A DNA stretch of 64,000 bases from CALNZV01 sp942491115 (GTDB lineage: Bacteria > Desulfobacterota > Desulfobacteria > Desulfobacterales > UBA5852). Where the stretch lies: assembly GCA_942491115.1 (NCBI GenBank), contig CALNZV010000007.1:744001-808000 (forward strand), given 5' to 3'. How positions within the stretch are numbered: the stretch's first letter is position 1; each line of letters starts with the position of its first letter. Positions 1 through 8,389 of this stretch are shown piece after piece. A model generated the notes under the pieces. The model was not told the DNA's origin, made no database searches, and saw nothing but the letters and a program-made list of their open reading frames with translations. A program made the translations under genes and the position numbers.

Positions 1-88
1 GGACGCCGGGACCGTTGCCGGCAGGGGAGGCCGCCACCAGCAGTATGGCGAGGGCCAGCAGGCCTATAGAATGCACGATGGTTTTCAC
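1..88 (-). CDS. Partial secreted protein, possibly MlaA (N-terminus only)
   Basis: Only about 29 codons lie in the window, read leftward from a GTG at 88. They encode a short basic start and a hydrophobic run (LLALAILLVAAS) typical of a signal peptide; I see no clear lipobox cysteine before the edge. The gene begins about 50 nt after mlaC on the same strand, so it is probably the next gene of the mla operon. In many Mla operons that slot is mlaA (vacJ), the outer-membrane lipoprotein partner, but nothing in the visible residues proves this. The GTG is the only start that keeps the signal-like segment in frame. Confidence 0.45.
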   Translation of the reverse strand, partial: MKTIVHSIGLLALAILLVAASPAGNGPGV

Positions 89-139
89 GATGTCGTCACC
101 TCATCGCCGCTGACACGGGCGGGCGGTCTTCACCCGTGA

Positions 140-763
140 TTATCCCTTTGACGCGGCCGATTTCTGCTCGTCAACCTTTTCCCTCAACCGATCGATAAGC
201 ACCTCTGGAGAGTCCTTCATCAATATCTCGTCGAATTGGGTTCGATAATTCTTGACCAGGCTGATCCCCTCCACCCTGACGTCGTAGACGCGCCACCTGC
301 CATCTATGCTCTTCAGACTGTAGTCCACGGGGATATCGCCCTTGGCGCTTATGATCCGCGCTTTGACCCGGGCCAGGGGTTTGGAAGCGTGGATCTCCTG
401 GCTGTCGAAGGACACCGTTTCATCCTTGTAGGCCGTCTGGACTTGATCCAAGTAGGTGTTTCCCAGCAGCTGGGTAAACAACTCGACAAATTCCTTTTGC
501 TGGCCAGGGTCGAGTCTCCTCCAGTTCCGAGCCAGTGCCCGCTTGGAAACCTCCTCGAAATCGAATACCGATTCGATCAGGGCCCAGATTTTATCTCGCT
601 GCTCATCCTTGAAGGCTGGATCTTGGTAACGGGGGTCGCTCAACAGGGCGAGGCTTTCTTCCAGGGGCCCCTTGATGGTATCGATGGGCTCCAGCGCAAA
701 AACAGACCCAACGGCGACCCACCAGAACAACAGGGTGATTGCAGCTATTCGTGTCATGGCCAT
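140..763 (-). CDS. mlaC: MlaC, periplasmic phospholipid shuttle protein
   Basis: A 207-residue exported protein of the MlaC/Ttg2D family, which carries phospholipids across the periplasm between the outer-membrane MlaA complex and the inner-membrane MlaFEDB complex. Residues 1-23 form a signal peptide ending in VFA. The body shows family hallmarks: the FDFEEVSKRALARNW segment, then RRLDPGQQKEFVELF, and near the end DVRVEGISLVKNYRTQF. Length is normal for the family. It follows mlaD by about 40 nt and is the fourth gene of the run mlaE-F-D-C. The C-terminus (VDEQKSAASKG) is charged and probably disordered. Confidence 0.93.
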   Translation of the reverse strand: MAMTRIAAITLLFWWVAVGSVFALEPIDTIKGPLEESLALLSDPRYQDPAFKDEQRDKIWALIESVFDFEEVSKRALARNWRRLDPGQQKEFVELFTQLLGNTYLDQVQTAYKDETVSFDSQEIHASKPLARVKARIISAKGDIPVDYSLKSIDGRWRVYDVRVEGISLVKNYRTQFDEILMKDSPEVLIDRLREKVDEQKSAASKG

Positions 764-806
764 AATATATCGTCCTCCAGTCGTTCTCTTTGTCTTCAGA
801 TGCGCC

Positions 807-1253
807 TTAGACGTTGCCGAATACGTATTTGCTGATCAACGCTTCGATATCGAGCGCAGACTCGGTTTCGACAATGACATCCCCCGGTTCCAGAAGGTCT
901 TCTGATCCCCCCGGGGTTAGGTTGATGTATTTGTCTCCGATGAGGCCCGAGGTTTTCACCGACGCGATGGTGTCGTCGCCCAGCGCAATTTCGTTTTGAA
1001 TTCTCATCTTAACCACCGCCACCATGAGGTCCTTGTCCAGGTAGATCCGTTCGACTTTTCCAACGGGAACACCCGCCATTTGAACGCTGGAGCCCGATTT
1101 CAGGCCGCCGACGGACTGAAATTTGGCCTCTATAATATAGTGCTTGCCAGCGAAAAACTCCATCCGACCCAGGCGAATCGTCAAATAGGCGATGCAAACG
1201 ATGCCGATAAGGACAAAAATCCCGACAGCAGCTTCTACGGTCCCTCTCTTCAT
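807..1253 (-). CDS. mlaD: MlaD, MCE-domain substrate-binding subunit
   Basis: 148 residues: one N-terminal membrane helix (about 7-27, VGIFVLIGIVCIAYLTIRL), then a single MCE domain (about 37-115) with the usual core VGGLKSGSSVQMAGVPVGKV, LVAVVKMRI and TSGLIGDKYINLTPGGS. MlaD forms a hexameric ring that binds phospholipid on the periplasmic face of the MlaE permease. This is the short, single-domain type with a small C-terminal tail, unlike the longer MCE protein encoded at 12527-13576. It lies 15 nt after mlaF and about 40 nt before mlaC, all on the minus strand, so co-transcription is likely. Confidence 0.93.
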   Translation of the reverse strand: MKRGTVEAAVGIFVLIGIVCIAYLTIRLGRMEFFAGKHYIIEAKFQSVGGLKSGSSVQMAGVPVGKVERIYLDKDLMVAVVKMRIQNEIALGDDTIASVKTSGLIGDKYINLTPGGSEDLLEPGDVIVETESALDIEALISKYVFGNV

Positions 1254-1268
1254 GTGACCTCCAAAAGA

Positions 1269-2483
1269 TCAGCAAACGCTGAACTCAAAAAATTTCTGCT
1301 GGGATGCCAGCGCATCGGTCAGAACAGCCTCAGGAGATTCATTGGTCTTCGCCTCTGCATACCCGACACTGACCGATATACAGAACCCAGTAAGGGGCTT
1401 AAATGGAACAATGTCGGTTCCCTTCAGTTCTCTGGATAATTTCCCGCACACGCTCTTGGCCTGTTCAAGCCGGGTGTAGGGCAAAATCAGTAGGAGCGAA
1501 TTGAGGCCGTTTCGAGCGCAGGTATCCGTGAGACGGAGCCGGCGCTGAATCTGACCGGCAAGGTTGATCAAGACTTCCTGCCCGGCCATCGATCCCCCTT
1601 TGGCAGTGATCTCATCAAAGTTGTCCACCGTAAGCACTAGCAGGCAAAAAGGGACCCGATGCCGCTGCAACCGAGCCATTTCCTCTCTGAATTTCTGTTC
1701 CCAGAATGTGCTGGGCGCCGCTTCCGTTTCAATGGAGATCTCGGACTCGAACCCCCTGATAAACTGGTGGATGATCGGATCGGAAATCTTCGTCAGTTCC
1801 TCAGGAACCCCGGAAAAAATGATCCGCCCCTCGTGGAGCATGGCAATTCGCTGAGAAAAATAGAACACATCGGGGATGTCGTGGCTGATAATGACACCGG
1901 TGAATCCAAATCGCTTCTGGTAGTCCGATATCATGTTGTGGACGGCATTTTTTCGAACGGGATCGAGCCCTGTGGTGGGCTCGTCAAACAAAATGATTTC
2001 AGGATCGGTGATCAGCGCCCGTGCAAGGGCCACCCGTTTTCTCATTCCGCCTGAAAGCTGGGAGGGATATTCGTCGAGGATGCCCAGATCTAAATCCAAC
2101 TGTTCAAGCTTCTCATTGATTTTCCCGCGAATGGCGTCCTGGCTCATTCCCCCCCACTCCTTGAGGGGCAGTCCGATGTTCTCGAAGACCGACATGAAGT
2201 CGAATAGGGCATTGCCCTGGAACATGTAGCTGAATTTACGCTTGAGCTGTCGGCGCTTCTTTCTTGGCAATTGCCTGAGATCAATGCCCTCGACTCGGAT
2301 GCTTCCGGAGTCAGGCGACATCAGGCCGATCACGTGCTTCAGGAGGACGCTCTTTCCACCGCCACTTTTCCCGATGATGGTGGTGATCTGCCCTTTGTAG
2401 ATATCGAGATCCACGCCTTTGAGCACCTTATGATCCCCAAAGGCCTTGTGCACGTCTTCGAATTGGATCATTGCCTGGGTCAT
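1269..2483 (-). CDS. mlaF: MlaF ABC ATPase fused to a degenerate GGDEF domain
   Basis: 404 residues, about 140 longer than ordinary MlaF. Residues 1-250 are a complete MlaF-type ATPase: Walker A GKSGGGKS (38-45), signature LSGGM (143-147), Walker B IILFDEP (163-169), switch His at SHD (201). Residues about 265-400 do not belong to the ABC fold. They follow the layout of a GGDEF (diguanylate cyclase) domain: hydrophobic strand LLVLTVDNFDEI, then AGQEVLINLAGQIQRRLRLTD, then RNGLNSLLLILP where RxGGDEFxxLLP is expected, and later ISVSVGYA. The catalytic GGDEF motif is replaced by NGLNS (325-329), so cyclase activity is unlikely; a binding or docking role is possible. It overlaps no neighbour and sits 17 nt after mlaE. 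Confidence 0.9.
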   Translation of the reverse strand: MTQAMIQFEDVHKAFGDHKVLKGVDLDIYKGQITTIIGKSGGGKSVLLKHVIGLMSPDSGSIRVEGIDLRQLPRKKRRQLKRKFSYMFQGNALFDFMSVFENIGLPLKEWGGMSQDAIRGKINEKLEQLDLDLGILDEYPSQLSGGMRKRVALARALITDPEIILFDEPTTGLDPVRKNAVHNMISDYQKRFGFTGVIISHDIPDVFYFSQRIAMLHEGRIIFSGVPEELTKISDPIIHQFIRGFESEISIETEAAPSTFWEQKFREEMARLQRHRVPFCLLVLTVDNFDEITAKGGSMAGQEVLINLAGQIQRRLRLTDTCARNGLNSLLLILPYTRLEQAKSVCGKLSRELKGTDIVPFKPLTGFCISVSVGYAEAKTNESPEAVLTDALASQQKFFEFSVC

Positions 2484-2500
2484 TGGCCACCCGTCGCTTA

Positions 2501-3301
2501 TCAGAGCAAGAAAGAGGTCAGAATGTAATCGGTAATCAACACGAGAACACTTGAGATCACAACCGCGGAGGTGGTTGAAAGGCTAACACCCTTGGCGCCG
2601 AACTCACTCCGCTGGTGGGTGAAATACCCCTGATAACAGCAGATACCGGTAACCACCACCGCAAACACGATGGATTTAAGGAACCCACCAAAGATATCAT
2701 CCATGCTGATGCTGGTCTCGACCCGGTTGAAGTAGATGCCGGAATTGATGCCGAGAAGCAGGCAGCCCGTCACATAGCCCCCGAAAATACCGACCACATC
2801 GAAAATGGCCGTCAACAGAGGAAAGCTGATCAGGGAGGCCCCAAGCCTCGGACTGACCAGAAACCGGATTGGATTGATGTCCATGGTGTTCAGGGCATCG
2901 ATCTGTTCGGAAATCCTCATGATGCCGATTTCAGCGGCCATGGAGGAACCCGCCCGTCCGATCACCATGATGGCCGTCAGGACGGGGCCCATTTCGCGGA
3001 TGAGGGTGAGGGCGACCGCCGCGCCGAGAATCCCCTCGGAGCCGAACTTCACAAGGGTGTAATATCCCTGAAGGCCGAGCACCATTCCGGTAAAGGCGGC
3101 CGTCAGGCAAATAACCGAGATCGATTTCATCCCAATGAAATAGGTTTGGTAAAGGATTTTCGTGTACTGGATCGGAAACGAAAAAAGAAAAATGAAGGCC
3201 TCGATAAAAAACAGCGCCATCTGGCCCAAAGACTGGACACGGCGTATCGCAGAGCGCCCCATTTCTTCGAGAGGTACGGTGAGCAGGTGATGGTGATTCA
3301 T
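2501..3301 (-). CDS. mlaE: MlaE, lipid transport permease
   Basis: 266-residue integral membrane permease of the MlaE family, the transmembrane core of the Mla ABC complex in the inner membrane. Visible hallmarks are the GMVLGLQGYYTLVKFG segment, LIREMGPVLTAIMVIGRAGSSMAAEIG (the conserved cytoplasmic coupling region that meets the ATPase), then EIGIMRISEQIDALNTMDINPIRFLVSPR. Four to five hydrophobic helices follow. An N-terminal amphipathic region (residues 1-45) contains the interface helix. It is the first mla gene of the operon, about 65 nt downstream of the unknown gene at 3367-3963. Confidence 0.94.
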   Translation of the reverse strand: MNHHHLLTVPLEEMGRSAIRRVQSLGQMALFFIEAFIFLFSFPIQYTKILYQTYFIGMKSISVICLTAAFTGMVLGLQGYYTLVKFGSEGILGAAVALTLIREMGPVLTAIMVIGRAGSSMAAEIGIMRISEQIDALNTMDINPIRFLVSPRLGASLISFPLLTAIFDVVGIFGGYVTGCLLLGINSGIYFNRVETSISMDDIFGGFLKSIVFAVVVTGICCYQGYFTHQRSEFGAKGVSLSTTSAVVISSVLVLITDYILTSFLL

Positions 3302-3366
3302 GGTCGCCTACCCTGATGTCCGACAATGGGGAACCGCGGTCGGCTCCGGAAATCGGCGGCAATCAT

Positions 3367-3963
3367 CTATAGGGTTTCGTACGGAAAGCGAAGAGGGGAA
3401 AATCGTTTGTCCCTCTCGGCGGTGAGACATCGCCTCCGGCACTTCTGAAAGGCGTCCCTGGAAAAAGGCCAGTCAAGGCCGTCAAAATGAAACACGGCTT
3501 CGCTGCCTGCGTTTTTGACCGCACCCATTTGTTCATGGAAAAGGACCGATAGAGACCGATAGGCGTCGAACCAATCCCGGTCATGAGCGTCGTCAAACCG
3601 GTGCCGGCAGTATTCCCTCAGCACCATAATCTGAATGGTCATATCCGCTATGACGAGAACAAGGCTTTGGATCGTTGGGTCTTCTTCCACGTCTCCACGG
3701 GGCTCTCGGCTCAATTGATAGAGCCGATTCGAACTGCTCCTGCGATCGACCCGCTCGGCGATGGCCTCACGGAAAAAACCAAGAGGCTCGGCGGCGCGGG
3801 CGGAGTCCGCTTCGAGCTGTGTCAACTCCTCCAAGATCCCCGCAGCCCCGGAAGGGTCGAAGTGCATCCACGGGGACTCACCCTTCCCCGTTATACCCTC
3901 TTCGGCAGCCGCCATCTTTCTCCAAACTGCTTCAATGGCTATGTCGCAATCGTCGTTCCCCAC
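3367..3963 (-). CDS. Hypothetical protein upstream of mla operon
   Basis: 198 residues with no family I recognise. It starts at a GTG at 3963 with a good Shine-Dalgarno (AAGGAAA) about six bases upstream. It has no signal peptide or membrane helix. Residues 95-120 (SLVLVIADMTIQIMVLREYCRHRF) are hydrophobic and amphipathic; the C-terminus is basic and aromatic, with two Cys. The sequence looks soluble and mostly helical. It lies between an HDOD protein (gap 80 nt) and mlaE (gap 65 nt), all on the minus strand, so it may be part of the operon. Codon usage matches the neighbours. Function unknown. Confidence 0.6.
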   Translation of the reverse strand: MGNDDCDIAIEAVWRKMAAAEEGITGKGESPWMHFDPSGAAGILEELTQLEADSARAAEPLGFFREAIAERVDRRSSSNRLYQLSREPRGDVEEDPTIQSLVLVIADMTIQIMVLREYCRHRFDDAHDRDWFDAYRSLSVLFHEQMGAVKNAGSEAVFHFDGLDWPFSRDAFQKCRRRCLTAERDKRFSPLRFPYETL

Positions 3964-4043
3964 CTGAGTTTCCTTTTGGACATCCTTCCAGGGCTAAACT
4001 CTCGGATGGCCGTCAATCGGACAGATGCTCATACAGCCCCCGG

Positions 4044-4955
4044 CTACCGGGCTTCCTCCGGGGAAAGCACATCGGCGGTGATCCCAGAGACCCCAGCCGC
4101 AATGGTTTCCAGAAGGCTAAGGAAGGCGTCCTGATAGCCGCCCTTTTGAAGTTCGGCGGAGACGGCCTCCCGATAGAGCCGACGGGCGTCAGGTAACGAC
4201 TGTTTCAGCCGTTGCCCCAGGAGATGGAGATCCGTTTCGGACGGCGGCTCGAACCCCCCGGCGATTTCAACGGCTTTTCGAAGCGTCAATTCCAGTTCGA
4301 AATCGCCGGATTCCCCGACGGATCTGTCGGTGGCGTCGATATTTCCCACCGCTTCGCAAATGGCGGCGGGGATGTTGAACCGCTCAAGGACCATGGCCCC
4401 GATCTCAAAACGGCCCGCCCCAAGGATGTCCTGTTCGACCGTCAGCCGATCCTTGGAAGCCATGGGACCCCTGTCCACGATCCGGCGGTATTCGTCCTTG
4501 AAATAGACCGCCAGAACCAGTTCCCCCAGGTTGTGCAGAATGGCGGCCGTGTACAAATCACCGGAGTGGCGGTAATCGATCATATCGCCAAGGGTTTTGG
4601 CAATCAAACCCGTCAGCTGGGATCGCGCGTGAAACCTCTCGAAATCGAAAAGACCCAATTCCAGATGCCGGGTGAAATGCTCGATCAGAAACGAAGTGAT
4701 CAGGTTCTGACGCATGGCATTGTAGCCCAGGAGCTTGACAGCATGGCCGATGGATCTCACATCCATTCCGTAGTAGGCGGAATTGGCCAGGTTCAGAAAC
4801 CGGGCGGTGATGTCCGGTGAAAGCCGCTCGACGATCTGATCGTAGGTGCTGTTGGGATCGTTCAGCAGTTCGATGATCTCGAAGACGGCGATATCCACCA
4901 GGGGAAGCCGATCCACTCTACCCCGTAGGGTTTCCGTTCTGTCATTGGGCGACAT
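4044..4955 (-). CDS. HDOD domain protein
   Basis: 303-residue cytoplasmic protein with an HDOD domain over most of its length. The N-terminus LPLVDIAVFEIIELLNDPNSTYDQIVERLSPDITARFLNLANSAYYG is the standard HDOD opening; IGHAVKLLGYNAMRQNLITSF and HNLGELVLAVYF follow. HDOD proteins are HD-like, usually without a metal-binding catalytic site, and act in signalling and regulation. The pattern HxxxLG is present at the usual HD position (TAAILHNLGEL). No receiver or output domain is attached. It is the likely first gene of the run that continues into mla. Confidence 0.88.
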   Translation of the reverse strand: MSPNDRTETLRGRVDRLPLVDIAVFEIIELLNDPNSTYDQIVERLSPDITARFLNLANSAYYGMDVRSIGHAVKLLGYNAMRQNLITSFLIEHFTRHLELGLFDFERFHARSQLTGLIAKTLGDMIDYRHSGDLYTAAILHNLGELVLAVYFKDEYRRIVDRGPMASKDRLTVEQDILGAGRFEIGAMVLERFNIPAAICEAVGNIDATDRSVGESGDFELELTLRKAVEIAGGFEPPSETDLHLLGQRLKQSLPDARRLYREAVSAELQKGGYQDAFLSLLETIAAGVSGITADVLSPEEAR

Positions 4956-5248
4956 GGCGTAGTTCCGGCAAATTAGGCGGCATCAGACATTAGACACACG
5001 CCTTAAGTGATGATAATTTTTTAAACATATCACCATACCCCTGGGGTTGCAATCTCTTGGCCCGGGGGCAGGGGGCCTGACTCCCCCGGCGGCATTCGGT
5101 TTCGGAAACGGTGGGCCTTTTGGGCAGATCCCTTGAAATATGGATGGCTTTATACTATCGGCTGTAAGGTGATCAGTCGCCGGGTACAGCCATCCACAGC
5201 CCTGTAACCGCACCTGGGAAACGGCGCCGACTCAAACGAAACAATACC

Positions 5249-7096
5249 ATGATCGCGATCGAAAACATCACCAAAATCTATGGCTCCAATGTTCTGCTGG
5301 ACCAGGTACAACTGAGAATCAACCCCAAAGAACGGGTGGGCCTGGTTGGCCGCAACGGTCACGGGAAAACCACACTGATTCGAATGATCGCCGGTGAAGA
5401 GCCCGTCGACGAGGGTGTCATCAGCATCCCCAAAAACTATCGAATCGGCTATGTCCGACAACATCTGAATTTCTCACGGGCCACCCTCATCGAGGAGGGG
5501 CTGACCGGTCTTCCTCCCCAGGAGGCTGATCACCGCTGGAAGGTGGAGAAAGTGCTCCTGGGACTGGGGTTTTCCGAGCTAGATTTCGACCGGCCTCCCG
5601 ACTCCTTTTCGGGCGGCTACCAGGTTCGTCTCAATCTCGCAAAGATTCTGGTGTCGGACCCGGATCTTCTCCTCCTCGACGAGCCCACGAATTATCTCGA
5701 TATCACATCGATCCGCTGGATAATCGGTTTTCTCAACGCCTGGCCCCGTGAAGTGATATTGATCACCCATGATCGCAGCTTCATGGATCAAACGGTCACC
5801 CATATTGCCGGCATCCATCGGCAAAAGATCCGCAAGGTCGAAGGGGATACGGAAAAATATTACCGTCAGATCGCCCAGGATGAGGAGGTCTACGAAAAAA
5901 CGCGCGTCAACGATGAGCGCCGCAGAAAGGAGGTCGAACTCTTCATTTCCCGCTTCCGTGCCAAGGCCCGGCTGGCCAATCTGGTTCAATCCAGGATAAA
6001 AACCCTTGAAAAGATGGGGAAAAAGGAAAAGCTCGATGCCATTCGAACCCTTGATTTTTCCTTTCGCTCGCTCCCTTTCAAGGGAAGGCATCTTCTGATC
6101 GTCCGTGAGCTGGCGTTCGGGTATACCGAAGGATGCCCCCTGTTCTCGGACCTGGGGTTTTCCGTCGAACCGGGAGACCGGATCTGCATCGTTGGGAAAA
6201 ATGGTCAGGGGAAAACCACCCTGATGCGGGTATTGGCAGGGCAGTTGGAGGCCCAATCGGGAACGATCCAGTTCAATCCCAATGCCACGGTCGGCTATTT
6301 TGAACAAACCAATATCCAAAGTCTTCATCCCGACCGTTCAGTGGAAGAAGAAGTTCTCCTGGCGGCAACCGATATGGATCGTCAGAGCGCTCGAAACATC
6401 TGTGGGGCCATGATGTTTCGGGGAGACGATGCCCTGAAAAAGGTTTCCGTCCTTTCGGGGGGGGAGAAAAGCCGGGTGATGCTGGGCAAGCTTCTGGCAA
6501 CACCCTTGAATACGCTGCTGTTGGACGAGCCCACCAACCACTTGGACATGGATGCCTGCGACGCGCTCCTGGCAGCCCTGGAGGATTTCGCCGGTGCCGT
6601 CGTCATGGTCACCCACAACGAACTTTTTCTCCACGCCATTGCCAACCGGTTGGTGGTCTTCCAGGACGGGGAGGCCATGGTTTTCGACGGGAGCTACCAC
6701 CGGTTTTTGGAGACCCATGGCTGGGAGGACGAAGATACCCGCCCCTCCTTGAAACCCCCAATGGATGAGAAGTTGAGCAAGAAGGCGCTTCGTCGGCATC
6801 GCTCCGAGATCATTGCCCGGCGTGGACGGGAACTCAACCCGCTCACCTCTCAAATCGAAGAGGTGGAATCCATTATCGATGCGCGGGAAACCGAGCTGGC
6901 ATCCCTCCACGGGCAGATGCAGACGGCCTCGGAATGCCAGAACGCCGCCCAGATTGCCGTTCTCGGAAGGGATATCCGCGACTGTGAAGAGGAAATCGAA
7001 CGACGCTTCGACGAATTGGAGCGCCTCGCAGACACCCTGAAAGCCAAGGAAGCCCAATTTGACAGGTGCCTCGCAGATCTTGAGGCTCGGGGCTGA
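5249..7096 (+). CDS. ABC-F family ATP-binding protein
   Basis: 615 residues with two ABC ATPase domains and no membrane segment, the ABC-F architecture (ribosome-associated factors such as Uup/EttA/YheS). Domain 1: Walker A GRNGHGKTT (about residue 37), signature FSGGYQ, Walker B LLLLDEPTNYLD. A charged helical linker (about 210-270) follows. Domain 2: Walker A GKNGQGKTT, signature LSGGEK, Walker B LLLDEPTNHLD. The C-terminal 90 residues are a predicted coiled coil (IEEVESIIDARETELASLHGQM), as in Uup and YheS. ABC-F proteins adjust the ribosomal peptidyl-transfer centre. The DUF166 selenoprotein gene follows after 63 nt and may be co-transcribed. Confidence 0.92.
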   Translation: MIAIENITKIYGSNVLLDQVQLRINPKERVGLVGRNGHGKTTLIRMIAGEEPVDEGVISIPKNYRIGYVRQHLNFSRATLIEEGLTGLPPQEADHRWKVEKVLLGLGFSELDFDRPPDSFSGGYQVRLNLAKILVSDPDLLLLDEPTNYLDITSIRWIIGFLNAWPREVILITHDRSFMDQTVTHIAGIHRQKIRKVEGDTEKYYRQIAQDEEVYEKTRVNDERRRKEVELFISRFRAKARLANLVQSRIKTLEKMGKKEKLDAIRTLDFSFRSLPFKGRHLLIVRELAFGYTEGCPLFSDLGFSVEPGDRICIVGKNGQGKTTLMRVLAGQLEAQSGTIQFNPNATVGYFEQTNIQSLHPDRSVEEEVLLAATDMDRQSARNICGAMMFRGDDALKKVSVLSGGEKSRVMLGKLLATPLNTLLLDEPTNHLDMDACDALLAALEDFAGAVVMVTHNELFLHAIANRLVVFQDGEAMVFDGSYHRFLETHGWEDEDTRPSLKPPMDEKLSKKALRRHRSEIIARRGRELNPLTSQIEEVESIIDARETELASLHGQMQTASECQNAAQIAVLGRDIRDCEEEIERRFDELERLADTLKAKEAQFDRCLADLEARG

Positions 7097-7159
7097 CCCG
7101 GTGGGTCCGGGACGGTTTTCTCAGAATGAGTTGAATATGGAGGCAGATCGATCGAACCG

Positions 7160-7801
7160 ATGCAAACCATCGTGGTTTTTCAGGAAAAAGGCAGCGGCGC
7201 CAGCAAGATCGCCGGCATCGGCCGCTATGGCAGCGGCAGAATCCGGGTGGTTTCCGTTGACATCGGTGCCGATCTCCCACCGATAATCGATGAGTCGGCC
7301 CCGTATCTGCCGGAAACCGTCCAGGGCGACCTGGTATTGGATTACCTTCGTCATCCGGATCTGTCGGCCGACCTTGCCATCCGATGCGCCGTTCTGGGGA
7401 TTCCAGTGGTGGCGCCTGGGAAAAGATGGCCCGAGGCCATCACCCCCCCCACATGATGCGGGCTGTCCAGGCAGGTCTGCCTGGGTGCTTACGGACGACG
7501 ATTCGGCGCCCCGGAGTTTTCCGTGACCACCCGCCATCGTCGCATCCTTGCCGTTGAAGTGACCCGCGGCGCGCCCTGCGGTGCAAGCTGGGAGGCGGCC
7601 CACCGAATCGTCGGAATGCCGGTGGAGGAAGCGGTCGTCAGAATCGGGCTGGAGACGCAGTTTTTCTGTAAGGCCGATCCGTCCGGCTGGGACCCTCTCA
7701 ACGGGAAAAGCCCCGTCCACTTCGCAGGACACATCCACACATCCGCCTTAAAGCGAAGCCTGGAGCCAGGCGAGGAGTCGATCAGGAGGACCGACCCCTG
7801 A
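7160..7801 (+). CDS. DUF166-family selenoprotein (UGA at 7454 read as Sec99)
   Basis: The frame opened by ATG at 7160 meets TGA at 7454-7456 and then continues open to TGA at 7799-7801, giving 213 residues with residue 99 encoded by UGA. The part after the UGA is plainly the rest of the same family: UCGLSRQVC, then GAPEFSV, VTRGAPCGASW (Cys140), GMPVEEAV, QFFCKADPSGWDP (Cys170) and GKSPVHFAGHIH. DUF166 proteins normally have a CC pair where this protein has Sec-Cys. A hairpin with a GGUC loop begins 10 nt after the UGA. Selenocysteine is therefore much likelier than a nonsense mutation. DUF166 has no proven reaction; the many conserved Cys suggest redox or metal chemistry. Its 3' end overlaps the convergent ECF gene by 20 bp. 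The ATG lacks a well-spaced Shine-Dalgarno (GGAGG is 16 nt upstream). Confidence 0.88.
7467..7484 (+). promoter_or_regulatory. Bacterial SECIS element of the DUF166 gene
   Basis: A perfect 7-bp stem CCAGGCA / TGCCTGG encloses the loop GGTC (7474-7477). The loop begins 17 nt after the in-frame UGA. In E. coli fdhF, the best-studied bacterial SECIS, the apical part is GCAGGUCUGC with the GGUC loop 18 nt after UGA; the ten bases here (GCAGGTCTGC) are identical. The element should be bound by SelB at the ribosome. selA, selB, selC and selD are not in this window. Confidence 0.85.
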
Positions 7802-8327
7802 AAAGATTCCAGACGCCAAAAGCAATCACAGCGCTGATGATGCCTTGGGACAAATTGGGCAGCAACTCTGCCAGTGCCGCCGCCCGGTCCGTGACTCCGA
7901 AAAAGGGGATCCGGACGGCAAGGGACGGGTAGATGACGGCTTCGAACACATAATAGCCGACGACCAGCACAACGATGCCGACCAGAAGAGCGACCACGGC
8001 GTACCCCCTTCCCCCGCCGAACAGCCTGGGCGAGGAAATCGCACCGACCAATGTGCCTTCGATGCCTTTGACCACGGCCGTAGCCAGGATGAACTGGGGA
8101 AACCCGACGGCATCGGCCATGGCAGGGCCCATAGCCCCGACCACCAGCCCCACGACAGGGCCGTAAAGAAGCGCCGCGATCATCACGAAGGTGTCGCCGA
8201 GGTTGAAGTACCCGCCTGTGGCCGGTATCGGAATGCGTATGACCAGCGTACCGACAAACGCCAAGGTGGCAAAGGCGGCTATGACGCCCACCTGAACGAG
8301 CTGCCTCACCTGATTCGAATGGGTCAT
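7782..8327 (-). CDS. ECF transporter S component (substrate-specific), substrate unknown
   Basis: 181 residues, five to six hydrophobic helices. The segment GGYFNLGDTFVMIAALLYGPVVGLVVGAMGPAMADAVGF is typical of the S components of energy-coupling-factor transporters (ECF-ribofla_trS-like group). S components bind a vitamin or small ligand in the inner membrane and dock on a shared T/ATPase module; here a candidate T protein and ATPase are encoded immediately upstream. Ligand cannot be read from sequence. The 3' end overlaps the selenoprotein gene tail to tail by 20 bp. Confidence 0.8.
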   Translation of the reverse strand: MTHSNQVRQLVQVGVIAAFATLAFVGTLVIRIPIPATGGYFNLGDTFVMIAALLYGPVVGLVVGAMGPAMADAVGFPQFILATAVVKGIEGTLVGAISSPRLFGGGRGYAVVALLVGIVVLVVGYYVFEAVIYPSLAVRIPFFGVTDRAAALAELLPNLSQGIISAVIAFGVWNLFRGRSS

Positions 8328-8389
8328 CCTACATGCCTCCAGTCAGGCCACGAACCACAACGGACTGCGGCCCACCGGTTCCCAACCCT

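Noticed and set aside
5030..5105. GC-rich inverted segments between the HDOD gene and the ABC-F gene as a terminator or attenuator
   Set aside because: Runs of G and C can pair in several ways, but none is followed by a U-tract and the flanking genes diverge.
7443..7450. C8 tract just before the UGA as a programmed frameshift or sequencing error explaining the interruption
   Set aside because: The frame is the same before and after the UGA, so no shift is needed; the SECIS hairpin explains the codon.
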